Positions 23,882 through 31,391 of a stretch of DNA of 43,004 nucleotides are shown here, piece by piece. This stretch comes from an uncultured Leucobacter sp. (GTDB lineage: Bacteria > Actinomycetota > Actinomycetes > Actinomycetales > Microbacteriaceae), in NCBI GenBank assembly GCA_937967375.1, contig CALCJF010000048.1, positions 1-43,004 on the forward strand, given 5' to 3'. Under the pieces are notes generated by a model, which was given only the letters and a program-made list of their open reading frames with translations, had not been told where the DNA came from and ran no database searches. Both the position numbers and the translations under genes were made by a program. Within the stretch, counting starts at the first letter, position 1; every line of letters starts with the position of its first letter.

Positions 23882-24643
23882 TTGACTCAGCCGCTCGCAG
23901 CAGGCAGCCTCGCAGGAAAGCGCGCCCTCGTCACCGGTTCGTCACGTGGCATCGGCGCCGATACGGTCAGCTACCTCGCGCACGCGGGTGCCGATGTCGT
24001 GGTGAACTTTCGCAACAAAGCCCCCCGCGCTGAGAAGCTCGCGACCCAGCTGCGCGAGCTTGGCGTGCGCGCGCTCGTGCAGGGCGCCGATCTCACCGAC
24101 GCCGAGTCGCTTGCCGCGATGTTCGCCGAGGTGCAGCGCGAGTTCGGGGGCCTCGACATTCTGGTGCTCAACGCCTCCGGCGGCATGGAGAGCGGCATGG
24201 CCGAAGACTACGCGCTGAAGCTCAACCGCGACGCGCAGCTCGCGGTGCTCGATGCGGCTCTGCCGCTGCTCGGCGAGGGCTCGCGCGTCGTGTTCGTGAC
24301 GAGCCACCAAGCGCACTTCATTCGCACCACGCCGACGATGCCGGAGTACGAGCCCGTCGCGCTCTCGAAGCGCGCAGGCGAAGACGCTCTGCGCGAGCGG
24401 ATTCCCGAGCTAGCCGAGCGCGGGATCGAGTTCGTCGTGGTGTCGGGCGACATGATTGAGGGCACCGTCACGGCGACCCTGCTCGAGCGCGCCAACCCGG
24501 GCGCGATCGAAGAGCGCCGCGAGTCGGCGGGCAAGCTCTACAACGTGTCGGAGTTCGCAGCCGAGGTCGCACTCGCTGCGGTCGAGCCCGTTCCGGCAGA
24601 CCACACGCGCCTGATCGGCGACACTTCAAGCTTCAACGGCTGA
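23882..24643 (+). CDS. Short-chain dehydrogenase/reductase (SDR) family protein
   Basis: This encodes 253 residues from a TTG (LTQPLAAGSL) with AAGGAG 7 bases upstream; no ATG or GTG lies between. NAD(P)-binding motif TGSSRGIG is near residues 20-27, and LNASGG (residues near 100) replaces the classical NNAG. The catalytic region is unusual: VFVTSHQAHF in place of the usual Ser strand and, further on, YEPVALSKRAGED, in which Tyr and Lys are seven residues apart rather than the YxxxK spacing. It may therefore have an altered or lost dehydrogenase activity. It is followed by a methyltransferase gene immediately after the stop, implying co-transcription. Confidence 0.8.
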   Translation: MTQPLAAGSLAGKRALVTGSSRGIGADTVSYLAHAGADVVVNFRNKAPRAEKLATQLRELGVRALVQGADLTDAESLAAMFAEVQREFGGLDILVLNASGGMESGMAEDYALKLNRDAQLAVLDAALPLLGEGSRVVFVTSHQAHFIRTTPTMPEYEPVALSKRAGEDALRERIPELAERGIEFVVVSGDMIEGTVTATLLERANPGAIEERRESAGKLYNVSEFAAEVALAAVEPVPADHTRLIGDTSSFNG

Positions 24644-26263
24644 GTGCGAGTGAACGAAGCTCTGCTCGACCTGCTTCGACACGACCTCGATGCCGCCGAC
24701 TACCGGGCGGGTTCCGTGCGCGCCCTGCTCGGAGCCGCGGCCGAGGCGGCTCGCCTGCGCGGGGCGCTGCTGCCCGGTAAGCGAGTGCTCGCTCAGCGCG
24801 GCGACGAGGCACTGGCGACCCTGGTGAGCCTGTTCCTGCTGGGCTGCGAGGTGTCGAGCGATGCGCTTGAGACCGCCCTGCCACGGCTCGGTGTCGAGGG
24901 CGCCCGCGAGCTCGGCCTTATCGGCGCGAGCGCCAAGGGGTTTGTCGCAATGCTCTCGCTGAACCCCGTCGAACTGCCAGACCCGCTCGGTCCTGGTGCG
25001 AGCGGCCAGACCGGCGCGAGCCTGCACTGGTGGATCCTCTCAGATCTCGACGATCAGCTGCGCGTCGGCCCCGCGCGGCCCGACCACGTGATGGGCGTCG
25101 GGGGCGCGACCCGGTCGTTGCTCGCGCAGCTGCCGCTTGGGCCGCATGTCATGTTGCTCGGCGGCTCTGTGCTTGACCTCGGGACCGGCTGCGGCGTGGT
25201 CGCGCTCATGCTCGCGCACGCGCTTGCCCACCTCGACGTGCAGCGCGTCGTCGCAACCGACATCTCTGAGCGCGCGCTGGTCTTCGCCCGCGCGAACGCT
25301 CAGCTGAACGGCCTGCACGGGGCGATCGAATTTCGTCAGGGCGATCTGTTTGCGCCGGTTGCGGGGGAGCGCTTCGACCTCATCGCCTCGAACCCGCCCT
25401 TCGTCATCACTCCGAGATCGATCGGCGACGACGCCACGCGCTATGAGTACCGCGACGCCGGGCTCGTCGGCGACGCCCTCGCCGAGCGTGTCGTGGCCGA
25501 GGCGCCGAACTACCTGACAGAAGGCGGCTCGCTCATCTGCCTCGCAAACTGGGAGAGCCCCTGGGGGCAGAACGGCCTCGACCGGGTCAAAACCTGGGTG
25601 CAGAGTGCGGTCGAGGCGTCTGGTCCGCTCGCTGCATGGATTATCGAACGCGACCGCCTCGACCCTGTTCGCTATGCAGAGACCTGGGCCCGAGACGGCG
25701 GGGCGAGACCCGGCGACGCCGAGTTCGACGAGATGCTGCAGGCGTGGCTCGACGACTTCTCGGCGCGGCGCATCGTGGCGATCGGACTCGGATCGATCCG
25801 CGTGCGCAGGCTCGACCCCAGTGCGCACGCGGTGCAGGCGAGCGAAGATCTGATCCGCGCAGAGCATGTCTCCGATCCTTTCTTCGGAAGCTTTCCGGGA
25901 TCTGAACTCGCGAACGTCTTCAGACAGGCTTTACGTGTCGTTGAGATGAGCGACGAGCAGATGCTTGAGCTGCGCTGGCAGCGAGCAGGCGAGGTGAGCG
26001 AGTTGCGCGAGCACAGCCCTGGCGAAGACGCGCCGCACAGTATCAGGCTGCAGACCGACCGGCCCATTGCCCGCGTGGTGCAGGCCGACACGCTGCTTGC
26101 CGCTGCGGTCGGTGCCTGCGATGGCGAACTCACGCTCGGTCAGATCGCCGACGCCCTCGCCCAGATTCTCGAGGTCGACGCCGACGCTTGCGCCGAGGCC
26201 CTCACCGCGGGCGTGCGCGAGCTCGTGTGGTTCGGCATGCTCGCACCCGCCGCCTGGCGATAG
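24644..26263 (+). CDS. Class I SAM-dependent methyltransferase (PrmC/HemK-like core)
   Basis: This encodes 539 residues from a GTG directly after the SDR stop; a second GTG at 24650 is also possible. An N-terminal domain of about 170 residues (including LLPGKRVLAQRGDEALATLV) precedes the Rossmann core. Motif I is VLDLGTGCGVVALMLA and the acidic motif is VVATDIS. IASNPPFVI (near residue 250) is the NPPF motif typical of N6-adenine or glutamine methyltransferases such as PrmC. A helical C-terminal domain of about 190 residues follows. Actinobacteria commonly carry this large form, and its substrate is unknown. Its last codon, TAG, is part of the TAGAAT box for hisD. Confidence 0.85.
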   Translation: MRVNEALLDLLRHDLDAADYRAGSVRALLGAAAEAARLRGALLPGKRVLAQRGDEALATLVSLFLLGCEVSSDALETALPRLGVEGARELGLIGASAKGFVAMLSLNPVELPDPLGPGASGQTGASLHWWILSDLDDQLRVGPARPDHVMGVGGATRSLLAQLPLGPHVMLLGGSVLDLGTGCGVVALMLAHALAHLDVQRVVATDISERALVFARANAQLNGLHGAIEFRQGDLFAPVAGERFDLIASNPPFVITPRSIGDDATRYEYRDAGLVGDALAERVVAEAPNYLTEGGSLICLANWESPWGQNGLDRVKTWVQSAVEASGPLAAWIIERDRLDPVRYAETWARDGGARPGDAEFDEMLQAWLDDFSARRIVAIGLGSIRVRRLDPSAHAVQASEDLIRAEHVSDPFFGSFPGSELANVFRQALRVVEMSDEQMLELRWQRAGEVSELREHSPGEDAPHSIRLQTDRPIARVVQADTLLAAAVGACDGELTLGQIADALAQILEVDADACAEALTAGVRELVWFGMLAPAAWR

Positions 26264-26266
26264 AAT
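26261..26266 (+). promoter_or_regulatory. -10 hexamer of leaderless hisD promoter, overlapping a stop codon
   Basis: TAGAAT begins with the TAG stop of the upstream methyltransferase and ends 8 bases before the hisD ATG. The identical hexamer and spacing precede zapE. Confidence 0.6.
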
Positions 26267-26274
26267 TGGGTTCT

Positions 26275-27588
26275 ATGCTTCGCACGATCGACCTCCGTGG
26301 TCAGACACTCTCCCGCGCCGCCCTGCTGAGCCTGGTTCCGCGCGCCGCCGTCGACACCGCTGCAGCGACCCTGCAGGTGCGCCCGCTCGTCGAGGCGGTG
26401 AGAGATCACGGCGAAGAGGCTCTGCGCGAGCAGGCGCGCGACTTCGATCGCGTGCAAGACCATGCGCTGCGCGTGCCGGCCGAAGAGATCGCCGCGTCGC
26501 TCGTGAGCTGCCCACCCGAGTTGCGCGCGGCGCTCGAGGCGCTCATCGCTCGCCTGCGCGAGGCTTCGGCGGCACAGGTGCCCGCGGAACGAGTAACGAC
26601 ATTCGGCGATGGTGCGAGGATCACCCAGCGCTGGCACCCGGTGTCGCGCGTGGGTCTCTACGCTCCAGGCGGCAAGGCCGCCTATCCGTCGTCGGTGCTC
26701 ATGAACGCCGTGTCGGCGCAGGCCGCCGGGGTGAAGGGTCTCGCGCTCGCCTCGCCGGCGCAGCTCGACAACCGGGGCCGCCCGCATGAGTCAGTGCTGT
26801 GGGCTGCGGCGCTCGTCGGTGTCGATGAGGTCTACGCCATCGGGGGAGCCGGCGCGATCGCCGCCTTCGCCTACGGCGTGCCCTCGATCGGTCTCGAACC
26901 CGTCGACGTGGTGACGGGTCCAGGCAACGTCTACGTCGCCGCTGCGAAGCGCGCGGTGACCGGGCTCGTCGGCATCGACAGCGAGGCCGGCACGACAGAG
27001 ATCCTCATCATCGCCGACGCGAGTGCAGACCCTGAGTTCGTCGCGGCCGACCTGCTCAGCCAGGCTGAGCACGACGAAGCCGCGGCCTCTGTGCTCGTGA
27101 CCGACTCCGTCGAACTCGCCGAGCGCACGCGCTCGGCGGTCGAGCGCCGTGCGTCGAGCACTCGGCACGCGGCGCGCGCGCTCGAGGCGCTGAGCGGCCC
27201 GCAGTCTGCCGTGATCCTCGTGGAAAGCCTCGAAGACGCGGCGAAGGTGAGCAACGCGTACGGGCCCGAGCACCTCGAAATTCAAACTGCCGTGAACGAT
27301 CGTGTGCTCGACCTCATCGACGATGCCGGAGCGATCTTCGTGGGCGGGTACTCACCAGTGAGCCTCGGCGACTATCTCGCTGGTTCGAACCACGTGCTGC
27401 CTACTGGCGGCACCGCCCGCTTCGCTGCGGGTCTCGGCGCGCACACGTTCTTGCGGCCGCAGCAGATCATCTCATACGACCGCGCCGCCCTCGCCGAGGT
27501 GCACGAGCCGCTGCTCGCGATCTCGGCAGCAGAGGGCTTGCCCGCCCACGGCGAGGCCGTGAGCGCTCGCTTCGAACCCGGAAGGTAA
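26275..27588 (+). CDS. hisD: Histidinol dehydrogenase
   Basis: This encodes 437 residues. It performs the last two steps of histidine synthesis, oxidising L-histidinol to histidine with 2 NAD and one zinc ion. The family start MLRTIDLRGQ is preserved. Recognisable motifs are GLYAPGGKAAYPSSVLMNAV near 125-145, the GGAGAIAAFAYG loop, PVDVVTGPGNVYVAAAKR and IDSEAGTTE. LSQAEHDEAAA carries zinc-binding Gln, His and Glu residues, and GDYLAGSNHVLPTGG is the C-terminal signature. It heads an operon: nrdR starts 3 bases after its stop and pyrD follows. Other his genes are not in the window. Confidence 0.96.
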   Translation: MLRTIDLRGQTLSRAALLSLVPRAAVDTAAATLQVRPLVEAVRDHGEEALREQARDFDRVQDHALRVPAEEIAASLVSCPPELRAALEALIARLREASAAQVPAERVTTFGDGARITQRWHPVSRVGLYAPGGKAAYPSSVLMNAVSAQAAGVKGLALASPAQLDNRGRPHESVLWAAALVGVDEVYAIGGAGAIAAFAYGVPSIGLEPVDVVTGPGNVYVAAAKRAVTGLVGIDSEAGTTEILIIADASADPEFVAADLLSQAEHDEAAASVLVTDSVELAERTRSAVERRASSTRHAARALEALSGPQSAVILVESLEDAAKVSNAYGPEHLEIQTAVNDRVLDLIDDAGAIFVGGYSPVSLGDYLAGSNHVLPTGGTARFAAGLGAHTFLRPQQIISYDRAALAEVHEPLLAISAAEGLPAHGEAVSARFEPGR

Positions 27589-27591
27589 CCC

Positions 27592-28089
27592 GTGCACTGC
27601 CCGTTCTGCCGTCACCCAGACAGCCGAGTCATCGATTCGCGCACGAGCGATGACGGACTTTCGATTCGCCGCCGGCGCTCATGCCCAGAATGCGGCAGGC
27701 GCTTCAGCACCACCGAGACCGCGAGCCTGACGGTGATCAAACGCTCGGGCGTGGTTGAACCGTTCAGTCGTGAAAAAGTCATGAGCGGCGTGCGCAAGGC
27801 GTGCCAGGGCAGACCTGTCACCGAAAGCGACCTTGCCGTGCTGGCCCAGCAGGTTGAAGAGTCGGTACGGCTGACGGGTCAGGCCCAGCTCGACGCGAAC
27901 GACATCGGTCTCTCGGTGCTGCCGCACCTGCGCGAACTCGACGAGATCGCCTACTTGCGGTTCGCGAGCGTGTACCAAGCGTTCGAGTCGCTCGAAGACT
28001 TCGAGGCGGCGATTGCCGGCCTCAGGCTGCACCCGAGCACCGGCCAGCTGCCCGCTGTCGGCGGCGCCACCACCAACGAGACGGAGTAG
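27592..28089 (+). CDS. nrdR: Transcriptional repressor NrdR
   Basis: This encodes 165 residues from a GTG with GGAAGG upstream. NrdR represses ribonucleotide reductase genes in response to dATP/ATP. The N-terminal zinc ribbon has CPFC (residues 2-5) and CPEC, and the RRRRSCPECGRRFSTTET segment binds DNA. The ATP-cone domain follows from about residue 46 (VIKRSGVVEPFSREKVMSG) to EIAYLRFASVYQAF. The C-terminus (about 30 residues after EDFEAAI) is poorly conserved. It is located between hisD and pyrD, all three within 3 bases of each other, a layout seen in related genera. The repressor should act on nrd operons elsewhere. Confidence 0.95.
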   Translation: MHCPFCRHPDSRVIDSRTSDDGLSIRRRRSCPECGRRFSTTETASLTVIKRSGVVEPFSREKVMSGVRKACQGRPVTESDLAVLAQQVEESVRLTGQAQLDANDIGLSVLPHLRELDEIAYLRFASVYQAFESLEDFEAAIAGLRLHPSTGQLPAVGGATTNETE

Positions 28090-28091
28090 CC

Positions 28092-29138
28092 ATGCGCTTC
28101 TATCCAGTGCTGTTCAACACCGTGTTTCGGCGCATGGAGCCCGAGAAAGCGCACCACCTCGCGTTTCCAGTAATCAAGGCCGCCGGAGTGTTCGCTCCGA
28201 TCGCGCGCTCGATCTGCGAGGCAGATCCGCGCCTTCGCGTGCGAGCGCTCGGTCTCGAGTTTCCGAGCCCATTCGGCATAGCTGCGGGTTTCGATAAGAA
28301 CGCCGAGGGCATTACCGGGCTCGGCGCGCTCGGCTTCGGGCATGTCGAGGTTGGCACTCTGACCAGGCACGCGCAGCCGGGCAACCCGCAGCCGCGCATG
28401 TTTCGCCTGCTCGAAGATCGCGCACTGATCAACCGCATGGGCTTCAACAATAGGGGAGCCGTCGACGCGGTTTCGCGCATCGAGCGGGCAAGACTGAAGA
28501 AACGTCGACCCGTAATTGGCGTGAATATTGGCAAGAGCCGCGTCACCGAGGTCGAGCATGCAACCGCCGATTACGTCTACAGTGCAGAACGACTCGCTCC
28601 GATCGCCGATTATCTCGCCGTCAACGTGAGCTCGCCGAACACGCCGGGGCTTCGCGGCCTGCAGGAGCTCGATTCGCTCGCTCCGCTGCTCACCGAGGTG
28701 AAACGGGTCTCGGGCAGCACCCCGTTGCTTGTCAAGATCGCACCAGACATGGACGACGAGCAGCTCGACGGCATCGTGCGGCTCGCAATCGAGCTGGGCC
28801 TCGACGGCATCATTGCGACGAACACCACGGTGTCGCGTGAGAATCTGCAGGCCTCTGAGGCATCGCTCGAGGCGATGGGCGCCGGCGGAGTCTCGGGCGC
28901 CCCGCTGCGTGAGCGCTCGCTCGAAGTGCTGAAACGAATCAGGCTGACCGCTCCCGACCCAGACTTCTGCGTGATCTCAGTCGGGGGAGTGACCACTGCG
29001 CGCGACGTGCTCGATCGTCTCGAGGCGGGTGCGACGCTCGTGCAGGGATTCACCGCGTTCATTTATGAGGGCCCGCTCTGGGCTCGTGCGATCAACCGCG
29101 GCCTCGTCAGGGCCGGGTATCGCACGCCGCAGGCGTAG
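28092..29138 (+). CDS. pyrD: Dihydroorotate dehydrogenase (quinone), class 2
   Basis: This encodes 348 residues. It oxidises dihydroorotate to orotate in pyrimidine synthesis, with FMN and the respiratory quinone as acceptor. The class 2 N-terminal helix (FNTVFRRMEPEKAHHLAF) anchors it to the membrane. FMN and active-site segments include GIAAGFDKNAEGITGLGALG, VEVGTLT, INRMGFNN, NVSSPNTPGLRGLQ with the catalytic Ser of class 2, LVKIAPDM and IATNTTVSR, with VGGVTTARD near the C-terminus. Ribosome-binding site GGAG overlaps the nrdR stop. A strong terminator follows, so it closes the hisD-nrdR-pyrD operon. It hands electrons to the menaquinone used by the Qcr complex encoded downstream. Confidence 0.95.
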   Translation: MRFYPVLFNTVFRRMEPEKAHHLAFPVIKAAGVFAPIARSICEADPRLRVRALGLEFPSPFGIAAGFDKNAEGITGLGALGFGHVEVGTLTRHAQPGNPQPRMFRLLEDRALINRMGFNNRGAVDAVSRIERARLKKRRPVIGVNIGKSRVTEVEHATADYVYSAERLAPIADYLAVNVSSPNTPGLRGLQELDSLAPLLTEVKRVSGSTPLLVKIAPDMDDEQLDGIVRLAIELGLDGIIATNTTVSRENLQASEASLEAMGAGGVSGAPLRERSLEVLKRIRLTAPDPDFCVISVGGVTTARDVLDRLEAGATLVQGFTAFIYEGPLWARAINRGLVRAGYRTPQA

Positions 29139-29152
29139 TCCAGGCAGAGAAA

Positions 29153-29186
29153 AAGTGGGATCGGGGCCGAGGCCCTGATCCCACTT
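29153..29186 (+). terminator. Rho-independent terminator after pyrD
   Basis: AAGTGGGATCGGGGCC pairs with GGCCCTGATCCCACTT (one G-T wobble), with A-rich sequence before and a partial T-run (TTCCTTT) after. This is a 16-base-pair stem with a very short loop, ending the hisD-nrdR-pyrD operon. Confidence 0.88.
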
Positions 29187-29233
29187 CCTTTCCGTGCTCT
29201 CGCTCTCGCGAGCGCTACATCGTTCAGTGAATG

Positions 29234-29263
29234 TTACTCAGGAAACTGAAAACGCTTCACCTG
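29234..29263 (-). repeat. Duplicated 3' tail of the DUF3043 gene (relic copy)
   Basis: These 30 bases match 29350-29379, the last codons and stop of the DUF3043 gene, with one mismatch. Read on the minus strand they encode QVKRFQFPE followed by TAA. The copy lies 116 bases beyond the true gene end and is not attached to any frame. Confidence 0.9.
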
Positions 29264-29349
29264 CGCGAGCCGCTCAGAGCAGAGGCCACTTCTGGCCTCT
29301 GCGCGGCGAGGCGGCGAGGCCTCTGGCCTCGGTTGTGTCTCTGCGCCGC
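29264..29349. repeat. Hairpin-rich 86-base segment between the tail copies
   Basis: Two perfect stems are present: GCAGAGGCC/GGCCTCTGC (29279-29302) and CGAGGCC/GGCCTCG (29315-29331). The segment lies between the two direct repeats. It may be an inserted palindromic unit or a terminator for the minus-strand gene. Confidence 0.6.
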
Positions 29350-29916
29350 TTATTCAGGAAACTGAAAACGCTTCACCTGAGGCTTCGGCATGCGCAGCAT
29401 TCTGAACTGGAACGCGCGCATCGCGGCGTACCAGCGATAGCCGGGCTGCAGGTTCTGCTCGCCAAACTTGGCGGTGAGCTTGCGCTTGAGCGTGACGCCG
29501 AGCAGTACGGCGTCGAGCACCGAAATGCCGAGGTAGGCCCAAATCGCGATCAGGCTGTACACCTGGTACTGCGCCGGCAAGAAGGTCATCAGCAGCACCA
29601 CGAGCATGGCCGGAATCAGAAACTCGCCGAGGGAGAAGCGCGCGTCGACATAGTCGCGCACAAAGCGCCGTTGCGGGCCCTTGTCGCGAGGTCCGAGAAA
29701 GCGCTCATCGCCCTGCATCATGCCAACGCGAGCACGCTCGCGCGCCGCACCCTCTTTTTGGCGCTGCAGCTTGCGGGCCGCCTTATCGCGCGAACCCACA
29801 ATGGGCTGCGCCTTTGCCGCCTGTGCATCTTTGCGGCTCGGAGTCGGCCGTCCTTTGCCTACGGGAGTCTCGGTGGGCTGCTCTTCGCCCGCATCAGCGG
29901 TGCTGTTCTTGGCCAC
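29350..29916 (-). CDS. DUF3043 membrane protein
   Basis: This encodes 188 residues from a GTG with AAAGGA upstream (VAKNSTADAG); a longer frame exists but runs into the divergent erpA promoter. The N-terminal 85 or so residues are hydrophilic and disordered (KGRPTPSRKDAQAAKAQPIV is the family hallmark). Then comes a basic helix (RDKAARKLQRQKEGAARERA) and a segment with MMQGDERFLGPRDKGPQRRF and VRDYVDARFSLGEFLIP. Two membrane helices follow (AMLVVLLMTFLPA and VYSLIAIWAYLGISVLDAVL), then a basic tail. DUF3043 is confined to actinobacteria and has no known function. Its last 30 bases are duplicated downstream. Confidence 0.88.
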   Translation of the reverse strand: MAKNSTADAGEEQPTETPVGKGRPTPSRKDAQAAKAQPIVGSRDKAARKLQRQKEGAARERARVGMMQGDERFLGPRDKGPQRRFVRDYVDARFSLGEFLIPAMLVVLLMTFLPAQYQVYSLIAIWAYLGISVLDAVLLGVTLKRKLTAKFGEQNLQPGYRWYAAMRAFQFRMLRMPKPQVKRFQFPE

Positions 29917-29975
29917 GCCGTTCCTTTCGCGCTTCGCGCCCGTCGCGGTGTGCGCGGGCATTTCTGTCTCACTCA

Positions 29976-29981
29976 AGGATA
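29976..29981 (-). promoter_or_regulatory. Possible -10 hexamer for the DUF3043 gene
   Basis: On the minus strand TATCCT lies about 60 bases before the GTG, leaving room for a leader with the AAAGGA ribosome-binding site. It is divergent from the erpA promoter 38 bases away. Confidence 0.35.
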
Positions 29982-30018
29982 GTGCGCGCGCGGTGCGCCC
30001 GGGGGCAGCCCCGCGCGA

Positions 30019-30024
30019 TAGACT
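30019..30024 (+). promoter_or_regulatory. -10 hexamer, leaderless promoter of erpA
   Basis: TAGACT ends 7 bases before the erpA ATG at 30032, and there is no ribosome-binding site. Confidence 0.55.
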
Positions 30025-30031
30025 GAATGGT

Positions 30032-30382
30032 ATGAGCGAGACAGTCATAACGCCTGCGCACGAGGTGAACATCACCGATGCCGCACGCGATAAGGTTCGT
30101 AAGCTGCTCGAGCAAGAGGGGCGCGACGATCTTCGTTTGCGCATCGCGGTACAACCCGGTGGGTGCTCAGGCCTGATCTATCAGCTGTTCTTTGATGAGC
30201 GAACGCTCGACAACGATGCAGTCGTAAGCTTTGACGGCGTCGAGGTCGTGGTCGATCAGATGAGTGTTCCTTACCTGAACGGGTCGACCATCGGCTTTGA
30301 AGACACCATTCAAAAGCAGGGGTTCACCATCGATAACCCCAATGCGCAGGGCAGTTGCGCGTGTGGAGACAGCTTCAGCTAA
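30032..30382 (+). CDS. erpA: Iron-sulfur cluster insertion protein ErpA (HesB/IscA family)
   Basis: This encodes 116 residues. A-type carriers receive Fe-S clusters from the SUF scaffold and pass them to target enzymes. The three conserved cysteines are present: one in QPGGCSGLIYQ and the pair in GSCACGDSF near the C-terminus. The family segments VDQMSVPYLNGSTIGFED and FTIDNPNA are intact. The start follows a TAGACT box with no leader, which favours this ATG over earlier in-frame codons. Position just upstream of ctaC matches mycobacteria (Rv2204c near Rv2200c). It may help assemble the Rieske and other Fe-S proteins of the cell. Confidence 0.94.
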   Translation: MSETVITPAHEVNITDAARDKVRKLLEQEGRDDLRLRIAVQPGGCSGLIYQLFFDERTLDNDAVVSFDGVEVVVDQMSVPYLNGSTIGFEDTIQKQGFTIDNPNAQGSCACGDSFS

Positions 30383-30423
30383 CGACACCCCGGCGCGTGT
30401 TCAGTAAACCCTCAGCTTCGCGC

Positions 30424-30429
30424 TAAGCT
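30424..30429 (+). promoter_or_regulatory. Possible -10 hexamer of the ctaCDF operon
   Basis: TAAGCT (overlapping TATTCC at 30429) lies about 70 bases before the ctaC GTG. GAAAGG at 30485-30490 is the ribosome-binding site. Confidence 0.35.
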
Positions 30430-30497
30430 ATTCCAAGAGAGTCATCAGCTTTGTCTGGCATGCAGTCAGAGCGACCGTCAGTTTCGAAAGGTATGCG

Positions 30498-31391
30498 GTG
30501 CGTCCCAATCGTCGAATGAAATGGGCCCTTACCGGTGTCGCGGTTTCCGCGGCACTAGTGCTCGCCGGGTGCACCCCGGCTCAGCAGCGGGGTTTCCTCC
30601 CCGAGGGGTCAACCAACGCCACGGAGCACACTCCGGGCATCACGAGCCTCTGGGTAAATTCCTGGATCGTGCTGCTCGGCGTGGGTCTGATCACCTGGGG
30701 GCTTATCCTCTGGGCAACGATCGCGTACCGTCGCCGTAAGGGTCAGACCGGCCTTCCAGTGCAGTTGCGCTACAACATGCCGATCGAGACCTTCTTCACG
30801 GTCGTTCCGGTTCTGTTGATCGTGGCGTTCTTCGGCTTCACTGCCCAGGAGATGTCGAAGATCGAGGCGCGCTACGACAACCCCGAGAACGTGGTTGAGG
30901 TTATCGGCAAGCGTTGGAGCTGGGACTTCAACTACCTGAACGATGACGTCTACTTCCAAGGCGTTCAGGTGCAGACCGATGACAACGGGTCGGCAATTGC
31001 CGAGACCATGCCCGTGCTGTACCTACCGGTCGACAAGAAGACCGAGATCCGCATTGAGACCCGCGACGTGATTCACTCGTTCTGGATCGTCGAGTTCCTC
31101 TACAAGAAAGACATGATCCCGGGCCAGACCAACTACATGTCGGTCACCCCGACTCAGACCGGCACCTACATGGGTAAGTGCGCCGAGCTCTGCGGCGAGT
31201 ACCACTCGATGATGCTCTTCGAGGTTCGCGTCGTCGAACAAGATGAGTACGACGCATACGTGAAGGCTCAGCGCGAGGCGGGCCACGAGGGTCGCATCGG
31301 CCTGGAGTACAACCCTCTGCAAGAGGAGTACTTCGGCGACGAGGCGAAGTCTCAGAACGAAGACCACTTCGAAACCCCGGCTAAGGCCTAG
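30498..31391 (+). CDS. ctaC: Cytochrome c oxidase subunit II (lipoprotein form)
   Basis: This encodes 297 residues from a GTG. The signal ends in the lipobox LAGC (Cys25), followed by two membrane helices (WIVLLGVGLITWGLILWAT and ETFFTVVPVLLIVAFFGFTA). The cupredoxin domain contains WSWDFNY (aromatic electron entry), and HSFWIVEF provides the first CuA His. GKCAELCGEYHSMM holds both CuA cysteines, the Glu, the second His and Met. It accepts electrons from the cytochrome c domains of QcrC and passes them to subunit I. The next gene, ctaD, begins at the last base of its stop codon, so it is one operon with ctaD and ctaF. Confidence 0.95.
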   Translation: MRPNRRMKWALTGVAVSAALVLAGCTPAQQRGFLPEGSTNATEHTPGITSLWVNSWIVLLGVGLITWGLILWATIAYRRRKGQTGLPVQLRYNMPIETFFTVVPVLLIVAFFGFTAQEMSKIEARYDNPENVVEVIGKRWSWDFNYLNDDVYFQGVQVQTDDNGSAIAETMPVLYLPVDKKTEIRIETRDVIHSFWIVEFLYKKDMIPGQTNYMSVTPTQTGTYMGKCAELCGEYHSMMLFEVRVVEQDEYDAYVKAQREAGHEGRIGLEYNPLQEEYFGDEAKSQNEDHFETPAKA

